From the NCBI RefSeq assembly GCF_001640805.2, contig NC_066853.1:18995242-19059241 (forward strand): a stretch of DNA of 64,000 bases, written 5' to 3'. The DNA is from Lates calcarifer. Lineage: Eukaryota > Chordata > Actinopteri > Centropomidae. The position numbers and the translations under genes were made by a program. Below the pieces are notes generated by a model. The model was not told where the DNA came from and did not search any database. It saw only the letters and a program-made list of their open reading frames with translations. Below, one piece after another: positions 50,488 through 60,300 of this stretch (within the stretch, counting starts at the first letter, position 1; every line of letters begins with the position of its first letter).

Positions 50488-52029
50488 TTCAACCTTTGGA
50501 TTTAACTCACTTTTCTCCCTGCAGTTTGTTGGTTTTTACTATAAGGTCTTGCGTTTGCTCCTTTGCAGCCTGTAAAAACACAAACAACAACAATTTTTTT
50601 TTAAAAACAATGGTTTGCAGACATTATATTCTCATATGACATTTAAGTGACACCATACTATTGCCAAACATACATGAAATTACCCTCTACTGTTGTTCTA
50701 AATGCTCAGTTTAGCTTTATTACATTATTCTAGAGATACAGGAGAATTTTCAAACAACATGTGGAGGTGATCACCATACCTTTAATCTGTTGGTCATTTC
50801 TTCACAACATGTGCTCATGGCCTGGACATCCTCATGAACACTTTCAAGCTCCTGTGGAGAATGTGAAATCACAGTTAAAGCAGCACTGAGGCAGATCTAG
50901 AGATACATATCTGTATGTTGTAGAGTATTTTGCACTTGCTTGTGTTGAGGTACATAAATACTGCAAACAAAACTGAGAAGTAGCCTGCTTTTATTCTACA
51001 GTTTTCCACTGCAGTATTTTGCTCTGGGATGGCTACTGCTATTTGATTTTACAGAAATCCTTCGCACAGTACCCTAAAAACCTATGATGAGGATCAAAGA
51101 ATTTTTAAAATACAGTTCTCACTCCCTGCAATTAAATATGCCATTTTAGCACACAAAGCTGCCTCTGGGAGCAGTAAACTTTTTTTTACTAGGACACCAC
51201 GAACTTTAAAGTAACAAAACTCCTTCATCAGCTGATGCTGTTTTGGACAATACAGTTAGGAACTGAAAGGTGCACCTGCTTAAGAGGCTATAAAAATGTT
51301 TCCCCACCCAAAATCACTGACACGTTTTGCAGCAGTCTGTTCTGCCTCAGTACGTTATTCATTTCAGTACTGAGTCAGAAAATATGGGTGTTTTTTTTTT
51401 AAAAAACTGTTTGCATTTTTCTGAAAAACTTACCTCTTTTACTTCTTTAAATATTCGTGCGAACTCCTCGTTAATAGTCAAGCTTCGTCTCTCTATGTCA
51501 CCGCGAAGATTCCTCCTGGTGCGCAAACTGTTTTCAGTGAAGAACACAGACAGAGCCTTAAGAGCCTCGAGCATCTCCTAAAAGCAGGAAAAGGACATTA
51601 TAATGTTAGTGTCTTAGAAGCCTGCTCTTCTCACTTGCAGAATGCGTTTCATTAAATCAGCTTGAGCTAAAACACTTAGCAGGGTAGACTGTTTCTGATA
51701 AAGATTACAAATGAGAGTCGACACCCGAGTCTACACAGTACACACTGAACGCTTGCATCAACCTGCTAACTGTTAAATACATAAAAATTGTGTTAGCGTT
51801 GTCATACTCTTTTTTTCTGCAGCTGAAACGCTGCTAGCTTGCAGATTTAGCTACAGTTTGCTAGCTCACAAGAAGCTAACCTCCTCCAATTTACCTTGTC
51901 ATTATCAAGCCTCGTCTCCAGTATTTTGTTGAGCTTCCTTGACAGCGGGTTATTGGGTTGAGAAGACGCATTTGTATTCTGGACTACAGCTGAGTTATCA
52001 GCGGCAATTTCTACTTTAATATCAGCCAT
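31528..52029 (-). CDS. cog6: Conserved oligomeric Golgi complex subunit 6, full coding region (19 exons)
   Basis: COG6 is a lobe-B subunit of the eight-subunit COG tether, which sits on the cytosolic face of the Golgi and guides retrograde vesicles carrying glycosylation enzymes. Nineteen exons can be joined on the - strand, each with GT-AG ends and a continuous vertebrate COG6-like protein of about 650 residues; I recall human COG6 as 657 residues. The N-terminal part ([18 protein letters not shown], then [25 protein letters not shown]) is the conserved coiled-coil start. The middle contains [14 protein letters not shown] and [21 protein letters not shown]. The end reads [20 protein letters not shown]. 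The start ATG at 52027-52029 has A at -3 and G at +4. The exon 18 to 19 junction has a one-base frame problem (see findings). Exons are listed individually. Confidence 0.95.
31672..33619 (-). other. cog6: cog6 intron 18
   Basis: 1.9 kb intron. It holds a degenerate interspersed repeat at about 32191-32480, poly-T at about 32481-32497 and poly-A at 32580-32599. A block near 32960-33220 with ATTAATGG and CCATTAATAGG words may be conserved noncoding DNA. No other exon found. Confidence 0.8.
32191..32480 (+). repeat. Interspersed repeat, first long copy in window
   Basis: It begins GAGCTGCAATGATAAGTCAA, continues through GAAAATTAATCAGCAGCTAT and GTGAGAATTTGCTGCTT, and ends near ACCAAACTATTAATGG. 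A second, more diverged copy lies at about 62669-62895. This matches a sequence type I know as very common in percomorph genomes. It has no coding capacity. Confidence 0.6.
33620..33700 (-). CDS. cog6: cog6 exon 18, with suspected one-base insertion
   Basis: 81 nt as written, [20 protein letters not shown] then LLSASHQ, with a strong donor GTGAGT at 33619. The human counterpart continues SATVKEQI. The last bases here, AGTGCAAGCCATCAA, give SASHQ in frame. One C fewer would give S-A-S-I-K in phase with the acceptor G-GAG-CAG of the next exon. The extra base is one of the two G at 33625-33626 on the + strand. Confidence 0.88.
33822..33875 (-). CDS. cog6: cog6 exon 17
   Basis: 54 nt, codons 559-576, phase 0. 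[18 protein letters not shown] aligns with the GSLANMPNLDSVTLKAAM segment of human COG6. The donor is GTGAGT. Confidence 0.9.
33876..35621 (-). other. cog6: cog6 intron 16
   Basis: 1.7 kb intron. It holds an eight-unit CAG repeat at 35151-35174 (CTG on the cog6 sense strand) and poly-A/T tracts near 34500-34540 and 35538-35556. No other gene seen. Confidence 0.85.
35151..35174 (+). repeat. (CAG)8 trinucleotide repeat
   Basis: Eight uninterrupted CAG units in cog6 intron 16. The poly-Q and poly-C reading frames across it are artefacts of the repeat. Confidence 0.9.
35622..35729 (-). CDS. cog6: cog6 exon 16
   Basis: 108 nt, codons 523-558, phase 0. [20 protein letters not shown] then [16 protein letters not shown]. 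The donor is GTCTCA. Reading past the donor loses the homology. Confidence 0.95.
36240..36407 (-). CDS. cog6: cog6 exon 15
   Basis: 168 nt, codons 467-522, phase 0. It begins [20 protein letters not shown] and ends [14 protein letters not shown]. The first codon is GTG directly after the acceptor, not a start. The donor GTTTGC is weaker than the others. Confidence 0.95.
36575..36706 (-). CDS. cog6: cog6 exon 14
   Basis: 132 nt, codons 423-466, phase 0. [10 protein letters not shown], then [20 protein letters not shown] and DFAQ, closely matching mammalian COG6. The donor is GTAAAC. Confidence 0.96.
36707..37597 (-). other. cog6: cog6 intron 13
   Basis: 0.9 kb intron between exons 13 and 14, AT-rich. 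No other feature recognised. Confidence 0.85.
37598..37715 (-). CDS. cog6: cog6 exon 13
   Basis: 118 nt, completing Ser383 and reading to Lys422. [20 protein letters not shown] then [19 protein letters not shown]. Phase 0 donor GTACAA. The opening SIIGTGVAS differs from the human GIVGNSATA, a normal variable spot. Confidence 0.94.
37975..38050 (+). repeat. Short interspersed repeat fragment
   Basis: GATTAATCGATTAAC followed by ACTATTGCCAGATAATTTTTG is the core of the same GATTAATCGATTA-type repeat as at 32191. Only a fragment lies in cog6 intron 12. Confidence 0.4.
38105..38196 (-). CDS. cog6: cog6 exon 12
   Basis: 92 nt, codons 353-382 plus two bases of Ser383. [20 protein letters not shown] then [10 protein letters not shown] is one of the best conserved COG6 segments. 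Confidence 0.96.
38313..38377 (-). CDS. cog6: cog6 exon 11
   Basis: 65 nt, completing Gly331 and giving [20 protein letters not shown] then K352. Phase 0 donor GTGAGC. Confidence 0.95.
38850..38941 (-). CDS. cog6: cog6 exon 10
   Basis: 92 nt, completing Arg300 and giving [20 protein letters not shown] then [10 protein letters not shown]. The acceptor is TTTCAG and the donor GTATGA. Nearly identical to human COG6 in this helix. Confidence 0.96.
38942..39759 (-). other. cog6: cog6 intron 9
   Basis: 0.8 kb intron with a short CA run near 39066-39083 and a TTTA repeat near 39681-39705. The 134-codon frame on the same strand (39137-39541) has no homology I know. Confidence 0.8.
39760..39888 (-). 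CDS. cog6: cog6 exon 9
   Basis: 129 nt, completing Lys257 and reading to Met299 plus two bases of Arg300. [20 protein letters not shown], then the glycine-rich [18 protein letters not shown], a hallmark of COG6. The most GC-rich of the internal cog6 exons. Confidence 0.96.
39889..41648 (-). other. cog6: cog6 intron 8
   Basis: 1.8 kb AT-rich intron, with no other exon, RNA gene or recognisable repeat seen. Confidence 0.8.
41649..41742 (-). CDS. cog6: cog6 exon 8
   Basis: 94 nt, codons 226-256 plus two bases of Lys257. It reads [20 protein letters not shown] then [11 protein letters not shown], as in vertebrate COG6. The acceptor is TTCATAG and the donor GTAACA. Confidence 0.95.
41743..42757 (-). 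other. cog6: cog6 intron 7
   Basis: 1.0 kb AT-rich intron; the 108-codon same-strand frame at 41942-42268 shows no homology I know. A short CA run lies near 42544-42560. Confidence 0.8.
42758..42828 (-). CDS. cog6: cog6 exon 7
   Basis: 71 nt, completing Gly202 and giving [20 protein letters not shown] then WAQ, matching the [23 protein letters not shown] region. The donor is GTGAGT; it ends after the first base of Asn226. Confidence 0.95.
43081..43163 (-). CDS. cog6: cog6 exon 6
   Basis: Codons 175-201 plus two bases of Gly202 (83 nt). [20 protein letters not shown] then RTNQQTAG is a strongly conserved COG6 block. The donor is GTAAGG at 43080. Confidence 0.95.
43164..43667 (-). other. cog6: cog6 intron 5
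   Basis: 0.5 kb AT-rich intron with a poly-A tract at about 43268-43281. Nothing else recognised. Confidence 0.85.
43668..43779 (-). CDS. cog6: cog6 exon 5
   Basis: Completes codon 137 and runs to codon 174 (112 nt). It reads [19 protein letters not shown], then [16 protein letters not shown], corresponding to KLEIRAQVADAFLSKFQL in human COG6. The donor is GTAATT. Confidence 0.95.
43780..50510 (-). other. cog6: cog6 intron 4, largest cog6 intron
   Basis: 6.7 kb without a cog6 exon. It includes poly-T near 43888-43900, a C-rich microsatellite near 44185-44225 and the CA tract at the exon 4 end. It also holds an unusually stop-poor stretch on the + strand at 48178-48717 (see findings) and a possible conserved block at about 48880-49160 containing TTATGCAAAT. 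Confidence 0.85.
50390..50485 (+). repeat. (CA)n microsatellite next to cog6 exon 4 donor
   Basis: A pure CA tract at 50451-50485, preceded by interrupted CACG/CACA repeats from about 50390. On the cog6 sense strand it is (TG)n just downstream of the exon 4 5' splice site. Confidence 0.92.
50511..50569 (-). CDS. cog6: cog6 exon 4
   Basis: Codons 118-136 plus two bases of codon 137 (59 nt), [19 protein letters not shown]. The donor GTGAGT starts at 50510. A long CA tract (TG on the sense strand) begins only about 25 nt into the intron. Confidence 0.93.
50780..50851 (-). CDS. cog6: cog6 exon 3
   Basis: Codons 94-117, 72 nt, phase 0. It reads [20 protein letters not shown], matching the ELESISEDVQAMSNCC region of the human protein. 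Too short to stand out as an open frame; found by homology and splice sites. Confidence 0.93.
50852..51433 (-). other. cog6: cog6 intron 2
   Basis: 0.6 kb AT-rich intron. Nothing further recognised. Confidence 0.85.
51434..51577 (-). CDS. cog6: cog6 exon 2
   Basis: Codons 46-93, 144 nt, phase 0 at both ends. [13 protein letters not shown] and [18 protein letters not shown] are nearly identical to mammalian COG6. The acceptor is TTTTAG and the donor GTAAGT. Confidence 0.96.
51895..52029 (-). CDS. cog6: cog6 exon 1 (coding part)
   Basis: Codons 1-45, MADIKVE to LDNDK, phase 0 donor GTAAAT at 51894. The variable N-terminus precedes the invariant [19 protein letters not shown] block. An in-frame upstream codon at 52087-52089 is TTG, so MADIKVE is the first ATG. 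Confidence 0.95.
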
Positions 52030-53487
52030 TGTAGACGGGAACCTCCACGTCAACTTTTCTGAGAGATGTTTTGGTCCGTCTGAAATCAACGTCCGGCCGG
52101 CGAGCAGATTACTGAACGATACAACGTTCCTCTACAGGGTTATTCATTTCTGCCATATACAGTCTATAATTTCTTCTGAAGTAAGTTGTTATTCTTTGCT
52201 GAAAAGGAAAGGACCACCAAGGACCGATAATGCTGAAGGTAATGATATCATACAAGTATAATACCCTTGTTCACCTTTTAGGCTTCTCACTCCTTCAACC
52301 AACTAGAAAGCCATTAACTCAAACATTAAAACTCCGTTGTTCCATTGAGTTATTACGTTACTTTGAGTTTCCCAAATTCTGAATAACACATATCCTGCAA
52401 CATGTTAATGGCTTTACAGGGCTTTTGCTCTACACAGAGATCAAGTGGCTCTCATTGTTGATTGGCATATGTATCAGATGAACTTTTACAAGATAGAGAG
52501 ACGAATGAAAGACATCTCCAGATTACAACATGTCCAGGACAAGCTGTCTAATTTCGTTTATCTACCTCTTTCCCCACACGCTCACTTAAGAAAATGTTTA
52601 ACACCGAGAGTTAAGAGCAGAGACCAATGCTGCGTTCAAGTGGTGTTGGAAATATATTATTTTTATGCAAATATTAAATATACATAACTGCCAAACTGAA
52701 ACCAACCTGATGGTGTACACCCAAAAAGGCAGGGACAACATGGTCCAAAAGGTGTACACTGTATTTTTGTACTTTGGACTCAACATTCAAATTTGACCCA
52801 AATTTATGGCATGATGAATACATCACAAATACATTACCTCGTGTAAATAACACTCTAACGCAATAATAACGTAAACATCTGATGATATCCAAGTCCATCC
52901 ATTTTTTTCCCCAGAATCAAGTAATATCAAGACAGATAACCGAATGTATAATAAAATTCAAGAAAAAAAAAAAAATCTTGAAGCCCTCAGTTACTTCAGC
53001 ACAAATAAATATCCATATGAAAATGTTAAAATACAGCAATATCAAACATCTGGTCACTCAAAGAACCACTGCAGTTATAACTGAAAAAAAATTAAAATCC
53101 AATCATCTTGCACCATATAAAAGCCCTGACCTGAAGTCTAAAAATCACGCTTGAATCTCAAAAAGATATCAAATGAAGACCCTGTTTGTTTGTATTTTAG
53201 TTATCTTAATCACTACAAAGACTTACAGAGAGTAATGTTTATTGTGTGCTAATGCTGTGCTATGCTAATACTTTAATCACTTAATGTTACTGTCATCGCT
53301 ACAGAAACTCAGTTGAGGTTTAGTAGACACTGGGTTGTTATTTCCAAAACTTTAACAGTTTACGAGGCGTCCTGAATGCATCGGGGGCATGTAGAGAATG
53401 ATAGTAGCGGTGAGTCCAGCCCCTGGGTGGGGATTTGTGTGATTGATGGTTACCTCCCGAGAGTGTTTCATGGACTCTCCCCCTCCC

Positions 53488-53492
<5 letters not shown>
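52030..53492. other. Intergenic region between divergent cog6 and lhfpl6
   Basis: About 1.5 kb between the cog6 start codon and the lhfpl6 (CT)n tract, holding both promoters. The cog6-proximal part has CpG words near 52090-52130 (ACGTCCGGCCGGCGAG). I see no TATA box for cog6. The middle is AT-rich and contains no open frame of note. Confidence 0.7.

Positions 53493-53552
<60 letters not shown>
53493..53552 (+). repeat. (CT)30 microsatellite at the lhfpl6 promoter
   Basis: Thirty uninterrupted CT units, preceded by C-rich CCCCCTCCCCGCCC. It sits immediately upstream of the inferred first exon of lhfpl6. Long polypurine/polypyrimidine mirror tracts can form H-DNA. Confidence 0.92.
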
Positions 53553-53555
<3 letters not shown>

Positions 53556-53847
53556 CAGGAATGTGGAAACGGGGGTCCAGTCAGGCAGCGCCGCACGTCT
53601 CTGCATCGTACGGGAGTGAATAATTGATCATCGCCTCGGTTAAATATATTGATGAGGAGGAAGTGATTTGTGAACGGATTCTGCAGTCACTTTTTGGATT
53701 AACATTCTTGAGTCGGACGCATTTCTCTCCTCTTTTTCCTCGACTGTAGAAAAGTTTGCCTTGAGACCCAACATAGCCGGAGTCCGCAGATGGAAATAAC
53801 CTCTCAGTGCACACCGAGCGCACCTCATTCCGGGGCTCTCCCAACAT
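53553..53847 (+). other. lhfpl6: Inferred noncoding first exon region of lhfpl6
   Basis: The donor-like CAACATGTAAGC at 53842-53853 and the acceptor TTTACAG ending at 54898 would join this GC-richer region to the exon with the start codon. TTAAATATAT at 53640-53649 could act as a TATA-like element, placing the transcription start near 53670. The exon start is not determined. An upstream ATG at 53790 opens a 24-codon frame that crosses the splice and stops before the main ATG. Confidence 0.45.
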
Positions 53848-54898
53848 GTAAGCTTTCCTCTTCTTTTATCATTGTCTTTGCCGCGTTTACGTGATTCACA
53901 CTCCGACAGTGGGAGCACTGCGATATTACTGCGTGTTTCTTGAGGTCACCCCTAACGAAAAATCACTCTATGTTCCTGTAGGGGTTGTTTCTGCAGGGAC
54001 TTCTAGTGTGTTTCCTGAGCTAAATGTCCAGTTCCAATGGTTTTGTATTACTTCATGCTAATTTCCATAGTCCCATGGCATGCCATAGTCTGTATTGTTT
54101 GTACTTTTGCTGTGATGTGTGTATAGCATCATTTTAAAGTTTACTATAGGATTGATTTGCTGATTTGTTGAAGAGTTAACAATACTTTCAAAATAAAACT
54201 GAAGTCTTAGCGGCTACACTCTGTAATATCAATTCCAATAAGAGGCTACCTATAGAATATATTAGTTGTTATGATGCATATTCACTGCTGCCTTACAGAT
54301 GCTGGCATTTTTAAATCAATTACTAATTTTTTTTTTTTATTATTTCTCAACATTTCTGTTTGATAATAGAGAGAAAAGCTTCAAAAACATGTGTAAAATG
54401 GAAAATAATAATTGCCTTCAGCTTACCAAACTTGAGTTGATTTTTAATGGCCCTGAATTTGATAATTGCCTACTATTATATATTAATCAAATCATAATTG
54501 GACTGAATCTTCATTGAATAACTACCTGTTATTGAACCACATCCAGCTTTGTTTGTCTATTGATCTGCTTGTTTCATCATTTAGGAAAAGTCTTGGGCGA
54601 CTTAACAGAAAAACAGATCTAGCTACTCAACAATCAGTCACAAAACCACATAAAGCCATACTTGAGTGATTGTGTTATTATTGAAGATCTGTTATTGAGT
54701 AATTTTCTCTTACTCTTGTTTTTCATATCCATGATTCTTATTTATTGTTTTGTCAGTGCCACATTTGTAATAGTGGGGGGACAGGTTTTGTGGTTTCCAA
54801 ACTGTGATTTTTCACGTTATTCCAAAAGCCATCAACTTATTCCCACAGATGATTTTCCTGTCAGTGCTCAGTCTGGATGTTTTTCTTCCTCTTTACAG
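53848..54898 (+). other. lhfpl6: lhfpl6 first intron (inferred)
   Basis: 1.05 kb of AT-rich sequence between the inferred noncoding exon and the exon with the start codon. No other feature recognised. Confidence 0.5.
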
Positions 54899-55543
<645 letters not shown>

Positions 55544-57305
55544 TGATTACAGTTATGAGGAGATCTGGGACTATGAAGTATTAAACAGTCAGATCACATA
55601 CTCATTATGCTTTACTCTGCACGGAGAGACTAAAGATTCTCTGTAACTCCTACGATATAGATGTTTGTATAGATTTGGGAGGTTTTAATTGCTGTAATTA
55701 ACTTCTCATCAAATATGCGTTGAACTCTTTGACAGAAGTGTTGTTCATGAAACAAAATCACATTGACAGGGGAAACAAGGAGGCATAGAAATCTTGATAA
55801 CCATGCAAATTTGACCTCTGGCCAACTTCTCTTTGCCAACAAACCTGCTGTCGGCCCAGAAAAAACATCATTTCCTCAGATATGCAGGCTCCACGGGAAA
55901 TGAAAAATTCTCCCAGTCAGACGCTGGTCATGTTACTCACTCAATGATGTTGGGTCAGTTTACATTTTTTATTGTAACTCATGACTGCCGCTTAAAGTGA
56001 CACTCGCAGCATGCTGCTGTATTGAATTCAGTGAGCATTTACAAGCTGCAGTGTTGAGTGTGCTGGTGCCAGGGGTGTTTTGTGAATCGATTTTAGTCAG
56101 TTAAGGTTTTGGTTTCGCAAAAAAAAAAAAAAAAAACTTAGATGGGCTCACATATTGTAAATATAGAGCATATGATTTGTTGAAGAAAAAATCAAATCTT
56201 CATATCGGTTCTTCAGAGTTTCATACCATCCTATAGTTTATGCTGACCAACAATTTTCATCACTTGTGTGCAGCAACTTCTGGCATCAATTTACATCTTT
56301 TGTTTTTAGTCTGACTGATGAAATGATGGAAACATGAGCCTCATTTGGGCTACAAGCATGCCCAAAATATGTCAGCGTGATTTTCTGCTCTGGGTTTGAT
56401 CCAGAATGCGCCTCTTAAAGTTGAAAAGAAACCCACGCCCTTTCTCTTTCTCTTTGTAAAAATAGAGTTCTGTCCACGCTGCAGCTCTGGCCATGGAAAT
56501 GTCTCTCTCTTTGTTTGTTTGATTGTACTGAGTGGACACAGCTCTGCACGGCACAAGCTTTGTTTATGTGTACTGTTGGTTTTGCACATGTGTTCTCCTG
56601 GGACCATGAGGTCTGAGGGAAAGCTTCCATTGAAGCTGCAAGTTTTCTCTGCCCTAGTTTAAGAAGCTGCGGCACTCCGGCCCTCTCATTAACTCAAAAG
56701 ACGTTAGCTTGCATACTGTGGCTCACCACTCTGCTATTTACAATCCCCATCACTTCAGTTTGGCTTTAAAAAAGTGATGTGACAGAGAAGCAGGTTGCAG
56801 GCAGATTTGACAGAGCTGCCAGGTTTTTCAGAGGGATAAATCTTCAGAGGACCACCACAACGCTCCATGTCCTAGTTCTAAAAGGCTTAGCTACTTAGGA
56901 ACATCAGTATTAATGATGTATAATATGGAGGATGATTAAGGTGAAGGCTGGCTGGTTTATTCAGAAATGTGCACTTTTATGTAAGGAGAGCTCCTTTTAA
57001 GCTCACAGCAACCCCATACATAGAGCATTACAGCAAGCAGCTATTTTTGGTTATAGGATTAAAAAATCCCTGTCTGTCTTTCTTGCGATTTCTCTCTTTT
57101 TTCGTAGACTCACAAATCCAGACACGCATGAATTTAGATGGAGGGGGGAGCAGAGGAAGGCGGGGTACAATACAAGGGGCACCGCTCAGATCTTTTAACT
57201 TGAATGCTGGTGAGCCAAAGGGCAGAGATGTCTCAGAAGGGCTAATTGGAAGTGACACAATTGGGAAGCTCAGTGGGCTGTTGCATGTATTGTCTTCTAT
57301 CACTT

Positions 57306-57309
<4 letters not shown>

Positions 57310-57347
<38 letters not shown>
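57310..57347 (+). repeat. (GA)n microsatellite
   Basis: About 19 GA units. The Glu-Arg repeat frame over it is an artefact. Confidence 0.92.
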
Positions 57348-57354
<7 letters not shown>

Positions 57355-60300
57355 AATGTCGAGGCCGGGAAAGGGAAGTTGGGAGAGAGAAGGAGGAAAA
57401 AAAAAAACCTGATGATTGAAACGTTCTGCGTTCACTTCTTATTAACCGAGATCCTTGCTGAGAAATAAAGATCAGGGGTAAAAAAAAAAACCGAAATGTG
57501 TGCCGAGAGATATGATCAAATCTCAGCGATTAGTAGAAACAGGGAGTGGGAGCAAATGAGGTGTACAGCTGGTGAGGCAAGGCATGCGAATTTGACTACA
57601 TGCAAAGGAGCCTCGTGGTTCACCGTCTGATGCCAGTATCATCCTCCTTTTGCATTTCCTCTGCTCCTATTGTCGTCCGCTAATGAAGAGTGTCTTACCA
57701 GAGAGGCCAAGGCTTCTGAACTGCCACATATAAAACATCCACTTTATCATCTGCCTGTAAATGATCTCAATCCCATGAAATAGATTAGGGATAGGGAAGA
57801 ATTAATCAGTGCTTTATCTCATTAGCTGCAGACTTGACTGAAAGAATAGGTTTTAACAACTGTTACCGTCGGTAGTGTTGTTGTTTAGCTTTTGTGATGC
57901 AGTTTTCTTCCCCGCTCACTATGGGGCAAGTTGTTCTAGAGCTGGTTAATTACTAATGGCAAAGAACTCCTCTACAGGCCGGAGAGTTAGAGTCTGAGTA
58001 TGAGAGTACGAGACTGTTCTGGCTCATAAATCAAAGGCCTGAGATCTCTGTGCTGCTTACATTAAACAACTGCCTTCGCTGTAGTTTCTTGTCTTAGTTA
58101 TGCAGCGGTGCGGACTGTGGCGCAGACGGGAGGTTCACACATTAAAAGATTCCTGACTTGGATTTGGTTGTTAGGGATTTTGAACCACCCACCACCCCCC
58201 CACCTCCTGCAGAGCCATGCCTTGTCTTTTTAGGTGCCCCCAAGCAGAGCTCCACACAGCAGGAAGAAAGCTATTTAATGTTTGTTTTCAAAAAGTCACG
58301 ATTCAAGAACTTTATGTAGCTTTTTATATGTTTAATATTTCCCTTCAGCACATTAATCAGCCTTTAATTTATGCCTTTGTGTCCTCCTTTATTTCGTCTC
58401 TCTCCTCTCTGCACCTGACAGGCAGTTTTGTTTTGATATCTTGCTATTTGATTGCCACATGGTGACTGACAGGTTGACAGGCCCTGTGACTGAATGACTG
58501 TTGTGCTCTATCGCTAGTTAAATAGTAAGTGTAGTGACGGGGGTCTGGTGCCTCACCTAGCCAGTTTCTAATGGACTGTATAATGGACTGAGGTACCTCT
58601 TGCCTCTGATTGGTGGAGGGCTTGTGAGAAACCTGATCCGCTCATGGGAGATCTCAGGAAATCTATGGGACATCTCACAGAAACAGATTTCAAATGTAAC
58701 TTTCTCATATCACAGTGATGCAGGTGGAGCTTGAGAGTGAAGACTCAATCACAGCAGTTTGGAAGAGAGAGTGTTTGGGAAATACAGGTTGCAATGGTTG
58801 TGTTCACTGCAAAGAAAACCGGAGATAAATTATAAAGGCCTGTTAACACAGCTGTACCTAGACTGTGTACTCAGTGTTCTTATCTTATATATTTCATTGT
58901 CAAGGTAAAACTATTCTGTAACCTGGGCTCTCTAAACTTTGATTCTCTGCTTGATTTTTCTTGCCAGCCCTCGTTGGTTTTGCCCATTGTTCTCCAACTG
59001 CCTTATATCTCGTTCTCATACCACAAAAGTGCTGCAGATTCTGCGCTCAACTTCAAATATGTTTGAAATCTGCAGATGTCTGACAGGGCTCAATTCCCGG
59101 CTCAGGCTGTCTCACTGACCTGATTGAACCTAAAGATTTCAGTGATAGCCATGTGCACTGAGTTGGCTCCGAGATCAGGATTTTGTTTCAGATCTCAAAG
59201 CCACGTCTGAGACAGTCTAATTCTCACACTGTGCAACTGACTTTAAGGGATTAATAGGCTTGTGATATAGCCAACTACAGAGCCCGACCATAGCTTCACA
59301 ATGAAATCTCAAAATCATTTAAAAACTGGCAGGAAAACAATGTAAAGAAGCCAAGAGTAGAGGAGTGTGATTTCATTTTACTCAAAGCTGATAAAAACCT
59401 TGGCGCTCTATTTTCAAAGGTAACAAAGGATTAATTAGTATTGTGTTGTTTTCAAAATGAGAGAAGACAAAGGGGTCTCTTTCTACATCACCAACAAAAG
59501 AAGCTGAATTTCAGAAATGCCTTTGTTGTAGAATAAAGATTGAAAATTTTTGTTGGAATTTTTGAGGAATCAGATTCAACACATTTTAAAGACCAAAAAG
59601 CAGTGAAGAATAGACTGACGTTTTGTCCATTTAATAACATGAATTGCAAATGTGGACCCAGTTTATGCTACTGACAACAGTATCCCGTTGCCCTTTCAAG
59701 ACAATCAATCAAATGGAACTGCTGTGATCCAAAAAACAAAGGTCCTAAAGGCTGATATGCAGCATTTGCCACCAGTAGTCACATTAGGAGAGGCAGTGAT
59801 GAAGCATAGTTTCAAAAACATGCCCGAAATCTCTAAAAAATATTGCTTTGAGTCACAGAGAATGTCAGCTGGATTGAAATCATTTTAACTCTTGATAAAA
59901 ATGTCAGGAGATATAGCTGTTCGAGGCCGGAGGACTTCGATTGAGAAGCCGTTGAAATGCTACGTCCTTGAAGCTGAAGGCGAAATAACAAGTAAAACAA
60001 TATGATGAATGATGGGCTGTACTCTGCCTCTTTTTCAGGGAGTTTGTTGGGACAGTATGTAGGGTACAAGCAGAGGACTTCACGTAAAGTGCTGCTGTTT
60101 CAGAGGAGGTACGGACCCATGAGGTATAGAGTCCCCAAGGGATGTAAAATTTAAAAAAAAAGAAAATAGTCTGAAACAGCTCAACGCAGCATATTTCACT
60201 GCCATAAGGGAAGGTTGAGGTCTGCAGGGAATCTGTATAGAGTCTCATTTTGTCTGTCATTGTTGGAAGAACTCTTTACTGTTTTTGCAGGAAAATTCAA

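Noticed and set aside
50327..50639. His/Thr-rich frames across the CA repeat
   Set aside because: They are produced by the microsatellite itself and overlap cog6 exon 4 in antisense.
52027..52089. Upstream cog6 start giving 20 extra residues
   Set aside because: The upstream codon is TTG. The ATG at 52027-52029 has strong context and matches the start of COG6 proteins.
56969..57412. 147-codon frame containing a Glu-Arg repeat
   Set aside because: Its second half is the GA microsatellite and poly-A; the first half has no homology and no splice support.
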